Notes: a model not told the origin generated them from the letters alone. A stretch of DNA of 9,138 bases from Chlorobiales bacterium (GCA_022360275.1 JAKSDC010000143.1:1-9138), one strand, 5' to 3'; numbered from the stretch's first letter, positions 1 through 6,600 are shown. Translations and numbers: made by a program.

Positions 1-20
1 AAATCTGCACAACGTCCCCT
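1..20 (+). repeat. Copy 1 of a short dispersed repeat (core CACAACGTCCCCT)
   Basis: The first 20 bases match 870-890 at 19 of 21 aligned positions with one single-base gap. The exact shared core is CACAACGTCCCCT at 8-20. This copy may be cut by the window edge, so its left arm cannot be seen. An exact 13-base match could occur once by chance in a window this size; the extended match makes chance less likely but does not exclude it. Confidence 0.4.
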
Positions 21-148
21 ATGTCGATGTTTTGGCGAAATTGCTCAAAGTATGTAAAAAGTATAAATTAACCTACGGCCCCCTGTCATTTTGCAAAGAG
101 TTAAAGCTGTTGTGGAGGAGGAGTTTTTCTCCACCTTTATGTTGGTGA
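2..148 (+). CDS. C-terminal end of an unidentified protein (partial, starts before the window)
   Basis: The frame beginning at base 2 is open for 48 codons and stops at TGA 146-148. It reads N-L-H-N-V-P-Y-V-D-V-L-A-K-L-L-K at the visible start and continues as a lysine- and leucine-rich helix-like tail ending in P-P-L-C-W. The composition is plausible for a real protein and the stop lies 38 bp before the start of the next gene on the same strand, as expected for a gene tail. I do not recognise the family. A 48-codon open stretch can also arise by chance, and the first 20 bases match a repeat that lies between genes at 870-890, so this could be a degraded or non-coding stretch. Confidence 0.3.
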   Translation, partial: NLHNVPYVDVLAKLLKVCKKYKLTYGPLSFCKELKLLWRRSFSPPLCW

Positions 149-173
149 GGGGTGGTACGTATACTAATGAAAA

Positions 174-180
174 AGGAAAG
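174..180 (+). promoter_or_regulatory. Ribosome binding site that fixes the start of the membrane-anchored protein
   Basis: AGGAAAG lies 6 bases before ATG 187 and is one of the few recognisable Shine-Dalgarno sequences in the window. It favours the start at 187 over an in-frame TTG at 91, which would put a charged, unrelated stretch in front of the membrane segment. A TATACT at 160-165 could be a -10 box, but no good -35 box is visible. Confidence 0.5.
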
Positions 181-186
181 ACGCCG

Positions 187-741
187 ATGTCGATGATGAC
201 CATTCTGCTGTTAATCATCCTGATTGTGCTTGTTGTTATTGTCGTCTTGATGTTTACTGTTTGGCCTCGCCGTCAGAGCGCTGAGATTGAGAAAGCAGTC
301 AGCGCACTACGCCGAGAGATGGCTGAACACCGGGGCGATTCGATCCGGCTGGTGCAGGCGATCCGTAATGAAGTTGAGGACGCGGTTCTGGAAACGCTAC
401 AACATGAAATAACCGATCTTTTTAGAAGAGGTGCAGGTCAAACATCTTTTCAACGTCCCATTGATGCCTCTGCTGACCCTGCTTCAAAAAAAAGAACTAC
501 GGAAAATTCTGCACAAAGAATTGAGGTTTCTATGAGTGCAGAGAAGCCTGCCCGGCAGATGTCCCTTTTCCAGGAGCAGACCAAATCCAAACAGCTGGCG
601 TCTTCCGAAACTCCTGAAGAATCAAAACCAGATGGTGATACAAAAGATGCCGATACCGAGCCTATGGAAAGAGTTCAGGCGGTTCTGCACGACGATATTC
701 CTGATATTGATGACCTACCGGATTTAGAGGATAGTAAGTGA
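187..741 (+). CDS. Membrane-anchored coiled-coil protein with acidic tail, function unknown
   Basis: The product is 184 residues from ATG 187. Residues about 5-26 are an uninterrupted run of I, L, V, M, F and T ending in a tryptophan, followed by P-R-R, which suggests a single N-terminal anchor with the rest in the cytoplasm. Residues about 31-81 are charged and heptad-like (S-A-E-I-E-K-A-V-S-A-L-R-R-E-M onward), probably a coiled coil. From about residue 82 to the end the chain is polar and low in hydrophobics, probably disordered. It ends in an acidic stretch with repeated D-I-P-D, D-L-P-D and L-E-D. The anchor-plus-coiled-coil layout vaguely recalls the N-terminus of RmuC or of envelope scaffold proteins, but no catalytic domain is present. 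I do not recognise a family. Its stop overlaps a possible small frame starting at 738. Confidence 0.65.
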   Translation: MSMMTILLLIILIVLVVIVVLMFTVWPRRQSAEIEKAVSALRREMAEHRGDSIRLVQAIRNEVEDAVLETLQHEITDLFRRGAGQTSFQRPIDASADPASKKRTTENSAQRIEVSMSAEKPARQMSLFQEQTKSKQLASSETPEESKPDGDTKDADTEPMERVQAVLHDDIPDIDDLPDLEDSK

Positions 742-899
742 AGCGCCTACATATCCTCATCAGCTTTCAAACGAGAGGGAAGAAATATTTTTTCAGTACA
801 AAAAGAAGGGTGAGAAAAGGAGTGTCTGTGAGAAGATGGATGGCCATCAATTTTTGGGTTTTTTTGTGTAAATTCTACACAACGTCCCCTTTTGGTTGA
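738..899 (+). CDS. Possible small basic protein overlapping the upstream stop codon (GTGA)
   Basis: A GTG at 738-740 overlaps the TGA of the preceding gene, an arrangement typical of translational coupling. AGAGG lies 7 bases upstream at 726-730. The frame stays open for 53 codons to TGA 897-899. The product is strongly basic (many K and R in residues 1-35), followed by a short hydrophobic stretch containing M-A-I-N-F-W-V-F-L. The last residues are encoded by the repeat and stem-loop at 864-892, which is odd for a conserved protein. It could be a genuine small protein, the remaining head of a longer gene cut off by the repeat element, or chance. No family is recognised. Confidence 0.25.
   Translation: MKRLHILISFQTRGKKYFFSTKRRVRKGVSVRRWMAINFWVFLCKFYTTSPFG
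864..882. repeat. Perfect 7-bp stem-loop within the repeat element
   Basis: TTGTGTA at 864-870 and TACACAA at 876-882 form a perfect 7-bp stem around the 5-base loop AATTC. In the plus direction the T-rich run (851-865) comes before the stem rather than after it. In the minus direction the stem is followed by A residues. It therefore does not look like an intrinsic terminator on either strand. It overlaps the left part of the second repeat copy and is better seen as the palindromic part of a REP-like element. Confidence 0.5.
870..890 (+). repeat. Copy 2 of the short dispersed repeat
   Basis: This copy matches bases 1-20 with one gap and one substitution; the exact shared core CACAACGTCCCCT is at 878-890. 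It lies between two convergent genes and overlaps one palindrome on its left and a second stem on its right. Read on the minus strand it begins AGGGGACGTTGTGTAGA. From memory, similar GGGGACGTTGT motifs accompany REP-associated (IS200-like) transposase elements in several bacteria; this is recollection, not a search result. Confidence 0.4.
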
Positions 900-930
900 G
901 TGAGTGCAAAGGGGATCAGGTTTTGTTTTT
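885..930 (+). terminator. Possible intrinsic terminator for the left-end plus-strand genes
   Basis: TCCCCTTT at 885-892 pairs perfectly with AAAGGGGA at 908-915 around a 15-base loop. The stem is followed after five bases by TTTTGTTTTT at 921-930. In the plus direction this is a fair terminator for the genes ending at 741 or 899. The T-run lies inside the 3' end of the convergent cfa gene. In the minus direction the hairpin begins directly after the cfa stop codon but has no U-run behind it. The loop is longer than usual and the T-run is interrupted. Confidence 0.4.
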
Positions 931-2064
931 CCGAACTGTTTCGGCTTCGCGGCTGACGTAAAAATCCCCGGTTATTCCGTCATTCGAAAAAAGAATCTGC
1001 CAGAGCTGGACGTTTCGGGCGCGGAATGAGCCAGCGGCGCTGAGAAGGTAGTATCTCCACATTCTGTAGAATCGTTCGTCGTAAGCGTGCTTCAGGTCGG
1101 GCCAGTGGCGCTCGAAGTTTTCATGCCACGCCTTGAGGGTTTTGTAGTAGTCGTTGCCGAATGCGTGCCAGTCTTCCATGATGTGCAGGCTTTCACTGGC
1201 TGCAGCGATCTGCTTTGCCGACGGGAGCATTGAGTTCGGGAAAATGTATTTGTGGGTCCATTTGTCGGTATTCATCGAGGAGCGTTTGCTGCCGATGGTG
1301 TGCAAAAGAAACAGACCTCCTTCTTTAAGGCTTTTCGAGGTGATTTCGAAAAACCGCCGGTAGTTCTTCACCCCGACATGTTCGAACATGCCGATAGAAT
1401 AGATCCGGTCATAACTGCCGCGAATGTCCCGATAATCCATCAGGCTGATATCGACCGGTAGATCCTTTTTCAGCTCTTCTGCTTTCTTTACCTGTTCGCT
1501 GGAGACGGTGACCCCGGTAACACTCACGCCGTAGTGTTCCGCGGCAAACAGGGCGGCTCCTCCCCAGCCACATCCGATATCAAGTACTTTCATACCGGGC
1601 TCGAGCTGCAGCTTGTTGAAAATCAGACGCAATTTGTTTTCCTGGGCAGCATTGAGGTTATCGGCTCCTTTCCAGTAGGCGCAACTATACAGCATGTTCC
1701 GGTCAAGCATGGCTTCGTAGAGATCATTCCCGATATTATAGTGGGTTTCTCCGACGTGAAAGGATCTCGAAGGGTGCTGGAGGTTTATCAGCAGTCCGGC
1801 AAGGTTGCTGAGAACACGGGTGAGCTGTGATACCTTTTTATCGAGCTGCGCTCTGAGCACTTTGTAAAAGAACTCGTCGAGTGCATCACACTCCCACCAT
1901 CCATCCATGTAGGACTCCCCGATGCCGAGATGGGATTCCGTGATAACGCGCTTGTAAAAGCGGGAATCAAGTACCCTGATGTCCCAGGGATTGGGGCCGC
2001 CGACAGCGATACCTGATGAAGCAAGGAGGCTTTTGAGTTTCTTTTCGTAGAAAGATGCTGGCAT
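916..2064 (-). CDS. cfa: Cyclopropane-fatty-acyl-phospholipid synthase
   Basis: This enzyme moves a methylene group from S-adenosylmethionine onto the double bond of unsaturated acyl chains in membrane phospholipids. The product is 382 residues, the family's usual length. The SAM-binding motif V-L-D-I-G-C-G-W-G-G is at residues 160-169. Residues matching the known active site of the E. coli enzyme are all present: Cys128 in Y-S-C-A-Y-W, Glu229 in G-M-F-E-H-V-G, His255 in L-H-T-I-G-S and Tyr306 in F-G-N-D-Y. Late conserved motifs K-Y-I-F-P-N (273-278) and F-R-A-R (347-350) are also intact, so the enzyme should be active. ATG 2064 lies 2 bp after the stop of the aldo/keto reductase, with no clear ribosome binding site, so translation is probably coupled to that gene. 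Such enzymes typically protect membranes against acid or other stress in the stationary phase; cyclopropane C17 acids are known from green sulfur bacteria. Confidence 0.96.
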   Translation of the reverse strand: MPASFYEKKLKSLLASSGIAVGGPNPWDIRVLDSRFYKRVITESHLGIGESYMDGWWECDALDEFFYKVLRAQLDKKVSQLTRVLSNLAGLLINLQHPSRSFHVGETHYNIGNDLYEAMLDRNMLYSCAYWKGADNLNAAQENKLRLIFNKLQLEPGMKVLDIGCGWGGAALFAAEHYGVSVTGVTVSSEQVKKAEELKKDLPVDISLMDYRDIRGSYDRIYSIGMFEHVGVKNYRRFFEITSKSLKEGGLFLLHTIGSKRSSMNTDKWTHKYIFPNSMLPSAKQIAAASESLHIMEDWHAFGNDYYKTLKAWHENFERHWPDLKHAYDERFYRMWRYYLLSAAGSFRARNVQLWQILFSNDGITGDFYVSREAETVRKNKT

Positions 2065-2066
2065 TG

Positions 2067-3029
2067 TTATTGGTCTGGCATTGCATCGATAAAGTTTTCG
2101 ATGTCAGTAATTTCTTCTTTGTTGAGTATCAGCGTTGCCGCGCCGACCGTACCGTCAACCTGTTCGGCACTGCGTCCTCCGACAATGGCTGCGGTAACTC
2201 CCGGATGACGGAGTGTCCATGCAACCGCCACTTCTCCGGGGGATGCACCATGCTTTTGCCCGATTGTTCGCAGCAGTTCAACCAGCTCGAGGTTATGCCC
2301 GAGGCGTGGTTCCTGGAATTCCTTGTTGTTTCGTCTCCAGTCGTTTTTCGGCAGATTCAGCGCCCGTTCGTGGGTCATCGTACCGGAAAGCATGCCGGAG
2401 AGCATGGGTGAGTAGACGATAACGCCGATATCGTGTTCGATGCAAAAAGGGAGTATCTCCTGTTCAATACCGCGCCGGAGCATCGAGTAAGGCGGCTGAA
2501 GGGATTCGACAGGTGCGATAGCCTTTGCCCTTTTCATCTGCTCTACATTGAAGTTCGATACCCCGATATGTTTCACGAGACCCTCCTCTTTCAGTTCAGC
2601 CATGGTCCGCCACCCCATCTCGATATCATCCTCGGGGCTTGGCCAGTGAATCTGGTACAGGTCTATGGTGTCTGTTTTAAGACGCATCAGACTGGTCTCG
2701 CACTCTTTCCAGATCGAGTCCCGCTTGCGTCTGTTGCTGATGTGACGGTTGCTGTCCCAGACAAGGGAGCATTTGGTAAAGATGTAGGGCTTTTCGGTCG
2801 TGCCTTCAAGCGCTTTTGCTACAAGCTTTTCCGAATGCCCGAGACCATAGACCGCTGCGGTGTCGATCCAGTTGATGCCAAGCTCCAGAGCGCGTTCGAT
2901 TGCTTCTACAGCCTTGTTGTCATCCTGCGGTCCCCAGCCGTGTGACCAGTTTTCTCCGCCGATCGCCCAGCTGCCGAAACCGATGGGAGTGATTTCCATC
3001 CCGGTATTTCCGAATCGTCGTTTTTCCAT
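2067..3029 (-). CDS. Aldo/keto reductase, NADPH-dependent type
   Basis: A soluble (beta/alpha)8-barrel oxidoreductase of 320 residues. It begins M-E-K-R-R-F-G-N-T-G-M-E-I-T-P-I-G-F-G, the usual N-terminus of this family, which is why ATG 3029 is chosen over an in-frame TTG at 3098. The catalytic tetrad is complete: Asp56 and Tyr61 in I-D-T-A-A-V-Y-G, Lys86 in I-F-T-K-C, and His128 in Y-Q-I-H-W-P. G-V-S-N-F follows in the middle, and the cofactor-end motif A-I-V-G-G-R-S is near the C-terminus. The overall pattern is closest to the general-stress-protein 69 or AKR11-like group. The substrate cannot be told from sequence; these enzymes reduce aldehydes and ketones with broad specificity. It lies 98 bp after prfC and 2 bp before cfa, so it forms a pair with cfa. 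No good ribosome binding site is seen before the start. Confidence 0.93.
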   Translation of the reverse strand: MEKRRFGNTGMEITPIGFGSWAIGGENWSHGWGPQDDNKAVEAIERALELGINWIDTAAVYGLGHSEKLVAKALEGTTEKPYIFTKCSLVWDSNRHISNRRKRDSIWKECETSLMRLKTDTIDLYQIHWPSPEDDIEMGWRTMAELKEEGLVKHIGVSNFNVEQMKRAKAIAPVESLQPPYSMLRRGIEQEILPFCIEHDIGVIVYSPMLSGMLSGTMTHERALNLPKNDWRRNNKEFQEPRLGHNLELVELLRTIGQKHGASPGEVAVAWTLRHPGVTAAIVGGRSAEQVDGTVGAATLILNKEEITDIENFIDAMPDQ

Positions 3030-3127
3030 GTGAGGGATGTCTGTTGTTATGCAGAGTTTCTGAGGTGCATCAGTGAAAAATATGATAATATTCGACAAAC
3101 TCCACTCAGGTTCTGGAATGGCAGGCT

Positions 3128-4729
3128 TCAGGATGCGGAGGAGGTTTCGGTTTTAAATTCAGAGGTCTCATGAAACAACACCCCTGGATAGTTTTCCTTT
3201 GCAACGTTCAGCATCCACTCGCTCTCGGCAAAGAAGACCGGATGACCTTCCTTGTCTTCGGCTATGACCGATGATTTGCGTCGTAGAAACTCGTCATACT
3301 GGCCCTTGTCATCCGGGGTGATCCAGAAGGCTTTGAAGTAGCGCAGCGGCATGAAATCGCATTTCGCACCGTATTCGTGTTCCAGCCTGAATCGGATGAC
3401 ATCGAACTGCAGTTCGCCGACAGTGCCGATGATTTTCCGGTTGCCGTGCTGCAGAAAAAGCTGGGCAACACCCTCTTCGGTTAGCTGGCGCAGGCCCTTT
3501 TCAAGCTGTTTGGCCTTGAAGGGGTCACGGTTGATGACCTCCTTGAAAATCTCCGGAGAGAAGCTGGGGATTCCTCTGAATTGCAGTTCCTCTCCTTCGG
3601 TCAGAGTATCGCCGATTTTCAGGTTTCCGTTGTCGTAAAGCCCGATGACGTCCCCCGGCCACGCGTCTTCGATAAGGTTTTTCTCGTTTGCCATGAACTG
3701 GGTAGGGTTGGCGAAACGCATTTTTTTCCCGAGACGTGTGTGGTAGTAAAAAGTGTTACGCTCGAATTTCCCTGAACAGATCTTGAAAAACGCCGTGCGG
3801 TCGCGGTGGTTCGGGTCAAGGTTGGCATGGATTTTAAACACGAAGCCGGTTAATGCTGGTTCAGAAACCTTGACCATTCTTTCGGACGCTTCCCGTTCAT
3901 GAGGGCTCGGTGCAATTTCAAGAAAGGTCTCGAGCATTTCCTTGACGCCGAAATTGTTGACAGCGCTTCCAAAGAATACCGGAGCAAGGGATGCCTCGAG
4001 GTACAGCTCTTTTGAGAGCGGCTCGTAAACTCCCTCGATGAGTTCGATATCTTCCCGGAGCTTGTCGGCGAACGTCTCGGATACCCAACGGCCGAGTTCA
4101 GGGTCATCGATTCCCTGAATCTCGATATAGTTTTCGGTTATTTTCGTCTGGCCGGGTTCGAACAGGTTGAGCTGTTTCCGATAAAGATTGTAAACACCCC
4201 GGAAGCTTTGTCCCTGGCTTATGGGCCAGGTGAGAGGCCTCACCTGTATTTGCAGCTTCTCTTCCAGCTCATCGAGGATTTCGAACGGGTTTCGGCCTTC
4301 ACGGTCCATTTTATTCACGAAAATGATGACCGGCATGCTACGCATCCGGCACACTTCCATCAGCCGTTCGGTCTGTGCCTCGACGCCCTTGACGCTGTCA
4401 ACCACCAGAATGACGCTGTCAACGGCCGTCAGGGTGCGGTAGGTGTCTTCTGCAAAGTCCTTGTGACCCGGTGTGTCGAGAATGTTGACCTTTTTGCCCT
4501 TGTATTCGAATCCCATGACCGATGTTGCAACCGAGATGCCGCGCTGTTTTTCGATTTCCATGAAATCGCTCGTGGCGTTTTTTTTTATCTTGTTCTGCTT
4601 GACGGCCCCGGCGGTTTTGATCGCGCCCCCGAAAAGCAGGAATTTCTCGGTAAGCGTTGTCTTGCCGGCATCGGGATGACTGATGATAGCAAAGGTTTTC
4701 CTTTTTTCTATCTCTTGTTCAAGATTCAT
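3128..4729 (-). CDS. prfC: Peptide chain release factor 3 (RF3)
   Basis: A cytoplasmic translational GTPase of 533 residues, the normal RF3 length. It recycles RF1 and RF2 from the ribosome after termination. GTPase motifs appear in order: P-loop S-H-P-D-A-G-K-T at 17-24, switch I R-G-I-S-V at 63-67, D-T-P-G-H at 85-89, and N-K-M-D at 139-142. The S-H-P-D-A-G-K-T-T-L-T-E-K and E-D-T-Y-R-T-L-T-A-V-D segments mark RF3 rather than EF-G. The middle part carries the RF3-type A-P-V-F-F-G-S-A-V-N-N-F-G-V and G-F-V-F-K-I-H-A-N segments, and the C-terminal domain contains V-G-E-L-Q-F-D-V. It is the first gene of the minus-strand run and diverges from pgm across 221 bp. One oddity is a run of nine A in the coding strand at 4578-4586, in the frame of a slippery heptamer. 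Confidence 0.97.
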   Translation of the reverse strand: MNLEQEIEKRKTFAIISHPDAGKTTLTEKFLLFGGAIKTAGAVKQNKIKKNATSDFMEIEKQRGISVATSVMGFEYKGKKVNILDTPGHKDFAEDTYRTLTAVDSVILVVDSVKGVEAQTERLMEVCRMRSMPVIIFVNKMDREGRNPFEILDELEEKLQIQVRPLTWPISQGQSFRGVYNLYRKQLNLFEPGQTKITENYIEIQGIDDPELGRWVSETFADKLREDIELIEGVYEPLSKELYLEASLAPVFFGSAVNNFGVKEMLETFLEIAPSPHEREASERMVKVSEPALTGFVFKIHANLDPNHRDRTAFFKICSGKFERNTFYYHTRLGKKMRFANPTQFMANEKNLIEDAWPGDVIGLYDNGNLKIGDTLTEGEELQFRGIPSFSPEIFKEVINRDPFKAKQLEKGLRQLTEEGVAQLFLQHGNRKIIGTVGELQFDVIRFRLEHEYGAKCDFMPLRYFKAFWITPDDKGQYDEFLRRKSSVIAEDKEGHPVFFAESEWMLNVAKENYPGVLFHETSEFKTETSSAS

Positions 4730-4950
4730 TGGTCAGGTCATATGTGATGGCTCCACCGATGCATTATCGTTCTTTTTCGTTGTCTTTTAAGCTGAACTTG
4801 TTTCCGGCGGGAAAGGGCCTAAGATACAAAGCAGCAAAGGAAAAAGAAAATCGCTCGATTCAGGGTGAAGAAACGATAACTTTTATAGAAGTAAGTCTTT
4901 TATGATGCATATTTGAGGCAACAATTATTCGTCCATTAACCGAGTTGATC
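4730..4950. promoter_or_regulatory. Divergent intergenic region holding the prfC and pgm promoters
   Basis: These 221 bp separate two genes that point away from each other, so both promoters must lie here unless a start is farther off. The pgm half is AT-rich; TATGAT at 4901-4906 is a possible -10 box but its expected -35 position has no good match. For prfC, the minus strand reads GATAAT around 4765, again without a convincing -35. GATGCAT occurs twice, at 4759-4765 and 4904-4910. A small hairpin TTTCC-GGCG-GGAAA lies near 4801-4814. No terminator, tRNA or small gene is visible. Confidence 0.4.
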
Positions 4951-6600
4951 ATGCAGGTACACCCTTACGCCGGAAAGCTTCCTGAACAGAAGATGCTGGT
5001 CAATGTGCCCCGGCTTGTCAGCGCATATTTCTCTATAGCTCCTGATCCCGGTGTTGCAGCTCAGCGGGTTTGTTTCGGGACGTCCGGTCACAGGGGCACG
5101 TCCCTGAATGGCTCGTTCAACGAGGACCACATTCTTGCCGTAACGCAGGCTATTTGTATGCACAGAAAAAAAAAGAGTATTGACGGGCCTTTGTTTCTCG
5201 GCATCGATACCCATGCGCTTTCCGAGCCGGCTTTCGTTACGGTGCTCGAGGTTCTCGCGGCTAACGGCGTCGAGGTGATGATCGCAGGGGAGGAACGGTA
5301 TACCCCGACGCCGGTTGTCTCACATGCCATTCTGACATGGAACCGCAAAGAAGGAAATGGTTTGGCCGATGGCATTCTCCTGACGCCTTCTCATAACCCC
5401 CCAAGTGATGGCGGGATCAAGTACAACCCTCCTCATGGCGGTCCGGCGGGGGGCGAGGTAACCTCGTGGATCGAGGATACGGCAAACCACCTGCTTGAAC
5501 GAAAGCTTAAGGATGTTCGAAGGGTATCTTACGAAAAAGCCTTGTCAGCTCCGACAACGCACTGTAATGATTATCTCGGAGCCTACGTCAAGGATCTGGG
5601 CTCGGTGATTGATATGGAGGTTATTTCGAAATCCGGGATCAGGCTCGGGGTGGATCCTCTGGGCGGAGCAGGCGTGGCATACTGGGGGCAGATTGCAGAG
5701 AACTACGGGCTGAACCTTACCATATTAAATAAGACCATCGATCCGACATTCCGGTTCATGAGTGTTGACTGGGACGGCAAGATCCGGATGGATCCTTCTT
5801 CTCCCTACACCATGCAGCCGCTGATCGAGCAAAAGGATCGTTTCGATATCGCCTTTGCCTGTGACACGGACTATGACCGTCACGGCATCGTGACAAGAAG
5901 CGCAGGACTGCTTCAGCCAAACCATTTTCTCTCGGTGTGTATCGATTATCTTTTTCAGCACCGCCGGGAATGGTCGGAGAGCATGATGATCGGCAAAACC
6001 CTCGTGAGCAGCAGTATGATCGACAGGGTTGCTGCAAAGCTTGGAAGAAAGGTCTATGAGGTGCCCGTGGGGTTCAAGTGGTTTGTCGACGGGCTACTGA
6101 GCGGTTCGTTGGGATTTGCCGGGGAGGAAAGCGCCGGGGCATCGTTTCTCGGGAAGAGCGGTGAAGTATGGACGACAGACAAGGACGGGTTCATCCCCGC
6201 ATTGCTTTCGGCTGAAATAACCGCAGCAACGGGAAAAGATCCCGGTGAGGTTTATCGGAAACTGACTCTTGAGCTGGGTGATCCGGTATACAGGAGGGTC
6301 GATGCTCCTGCCACCCCGGAAGAAAAAGCAAAGCTGAAGCATCTTTCACCTGAGAAACTGAGCATCGATGAATTAGCTGGGGAAAAGATTCGTGATATAT
6401 TGACCAACGCTCCGGGCAACAATGCCGCAATTGGCGGACTCAAGGTTGTCTCCGAAAACGGGTGGTTTGCCGCAAGACCGTCGGGAACTGAGAACATCTA
6501 CAAAATCTATGCGGAAAGTTTCTTCGGAAAAGAGCATCTGGGGATGATCATTTCCGAAGCACAGAACATGGTCGGCGGTGCGCTGTCAAATGACAAATGA
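4951..6600 (+). CDS. pgm: Alpha-D-phosphoglucomutase
   Basis: The enzyme interconverts glucose 1-phosphate and glucose 6-phosphate, linking glycolysis and gluconeogenesis to glycogen and sugar-nucleotide synthesis. The product is 549 residues, very close to E. coli Pgm, which it resembles along its whole length. Domain landmarks: F-G-T-S-G-H-R-G (42-49); phosphoserine loop T-P-S-H-N-P-P with Ser147 as phosphate carrier; metal-binding loop D-T-D-Y-D-R (305-310); sugar-binding loop G-E-E-S-A-G-A-S (391-398); phosphate-binding loop R-P-S-G-T-E (509-514). The metal loop has Thr where E. coli has Pro, leaving all three Asp in place. ATG 4951 is preferred to the in-frame TTG two codons earlier; only a weak GAG stands upstream. 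An A9 tract at 5166-5174 sits in the frame of a dnaX-type slippery heptamer. It is followed by fumC on the same strand after 154 bp. Confidence 0.97.
   Translation: MQVHPYAGKLPEQKMLVNVPRLVSAYFSIAPDPGVAAQRVCFGTSGHRGTSLNGSFNEDHILAVTQAICMHRKKKSIDGPLFLGIDTHALSEPAFVTVLEVLAANGVEVMIAGEERYTPTPVVSHAILTWNRKEGNGLADGILLTPSHNPPSDGGIKYNPPHGGPAGGEVTSWIEDTANHLLERKLKDVRRVSYEKALSAPTTHCNDYLGAYVKDLGSVIDMEVISKSGIRLGVDPLGGAGVAYWGQIAENYGLNLTILNKTIDPTFRFMSVDWDGKIRMDPSSPYTMQPLIEQKDRFDIAFACDTDYDRHGIVTRSAGLLQPNHFLSVCIDYLFQHRREWSESMMIGKTLVSSSMIDRVAAKLGRKVYEVPVGFKWFVDGLLSGSLGFAGEESAGASFLGKSGEVWTTDKDGFIPALLSAEITAATGKDPGEVYRKLTLELGDPVYRRVDAPATPEEKAKLKHLSPEKLSIDELAGEKIRDILTNAPGNNAAIGGLKVVSENGWFAARPSGTENIYKIYAESFFGKEHLGMIISEAQNMVGGALSNDK

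Noticed and set aside
112..134. GTGGAG/CTCCAC stem before the membrane protein gene
   Set aside because: It is only 6 bp, lies inside the upstream frame, and has no T-run, so a terminator or attenuator call is not supported.
91..186. N-terminal extension of the membrane protein from TTG 91
   Set aside because: It adds 32 charged residues before the anchor, overlaps the tail of the preceding frame, and has no support compared with ATG 187 and its AGGAAAG.
167..196. Nine-codon leader frame (ATG 167) overlapping the start at 187
   Set aside because: It has no ribosome binding site of its own and such short frames are common by chance.
1..915. Left end as a complete insertion sequence bounded by the two repeat copies
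   Set aside because: The repeats are direct and imperfect, no transposase is encoded between them, and no target-site duplication can be seen.
3030..3098. Longer aldo/keto reductase starting at TTG 3098
   Set aside because: The 23 extra residues are not typical of the family, and the standard N-terminus starts at ATG 3029. The nearby GGAG is too close to the TTG.
4227..4246. Perfect 8-bp hairpin CAGGTGAG-AGGC-CTCACCTG inside prfC
   Set aside because: It encodes a conserved stretch (Q-V-R-P-L-T-W-P) of RF3 and has no terminator tail; it is most simply a by-product of coding sequence.
4208..4747. Long open frame (179 codons) antisense to prfC
   Set aside because: It mirrors the strongly supported prfC frame and its translation has no recognisable motif.
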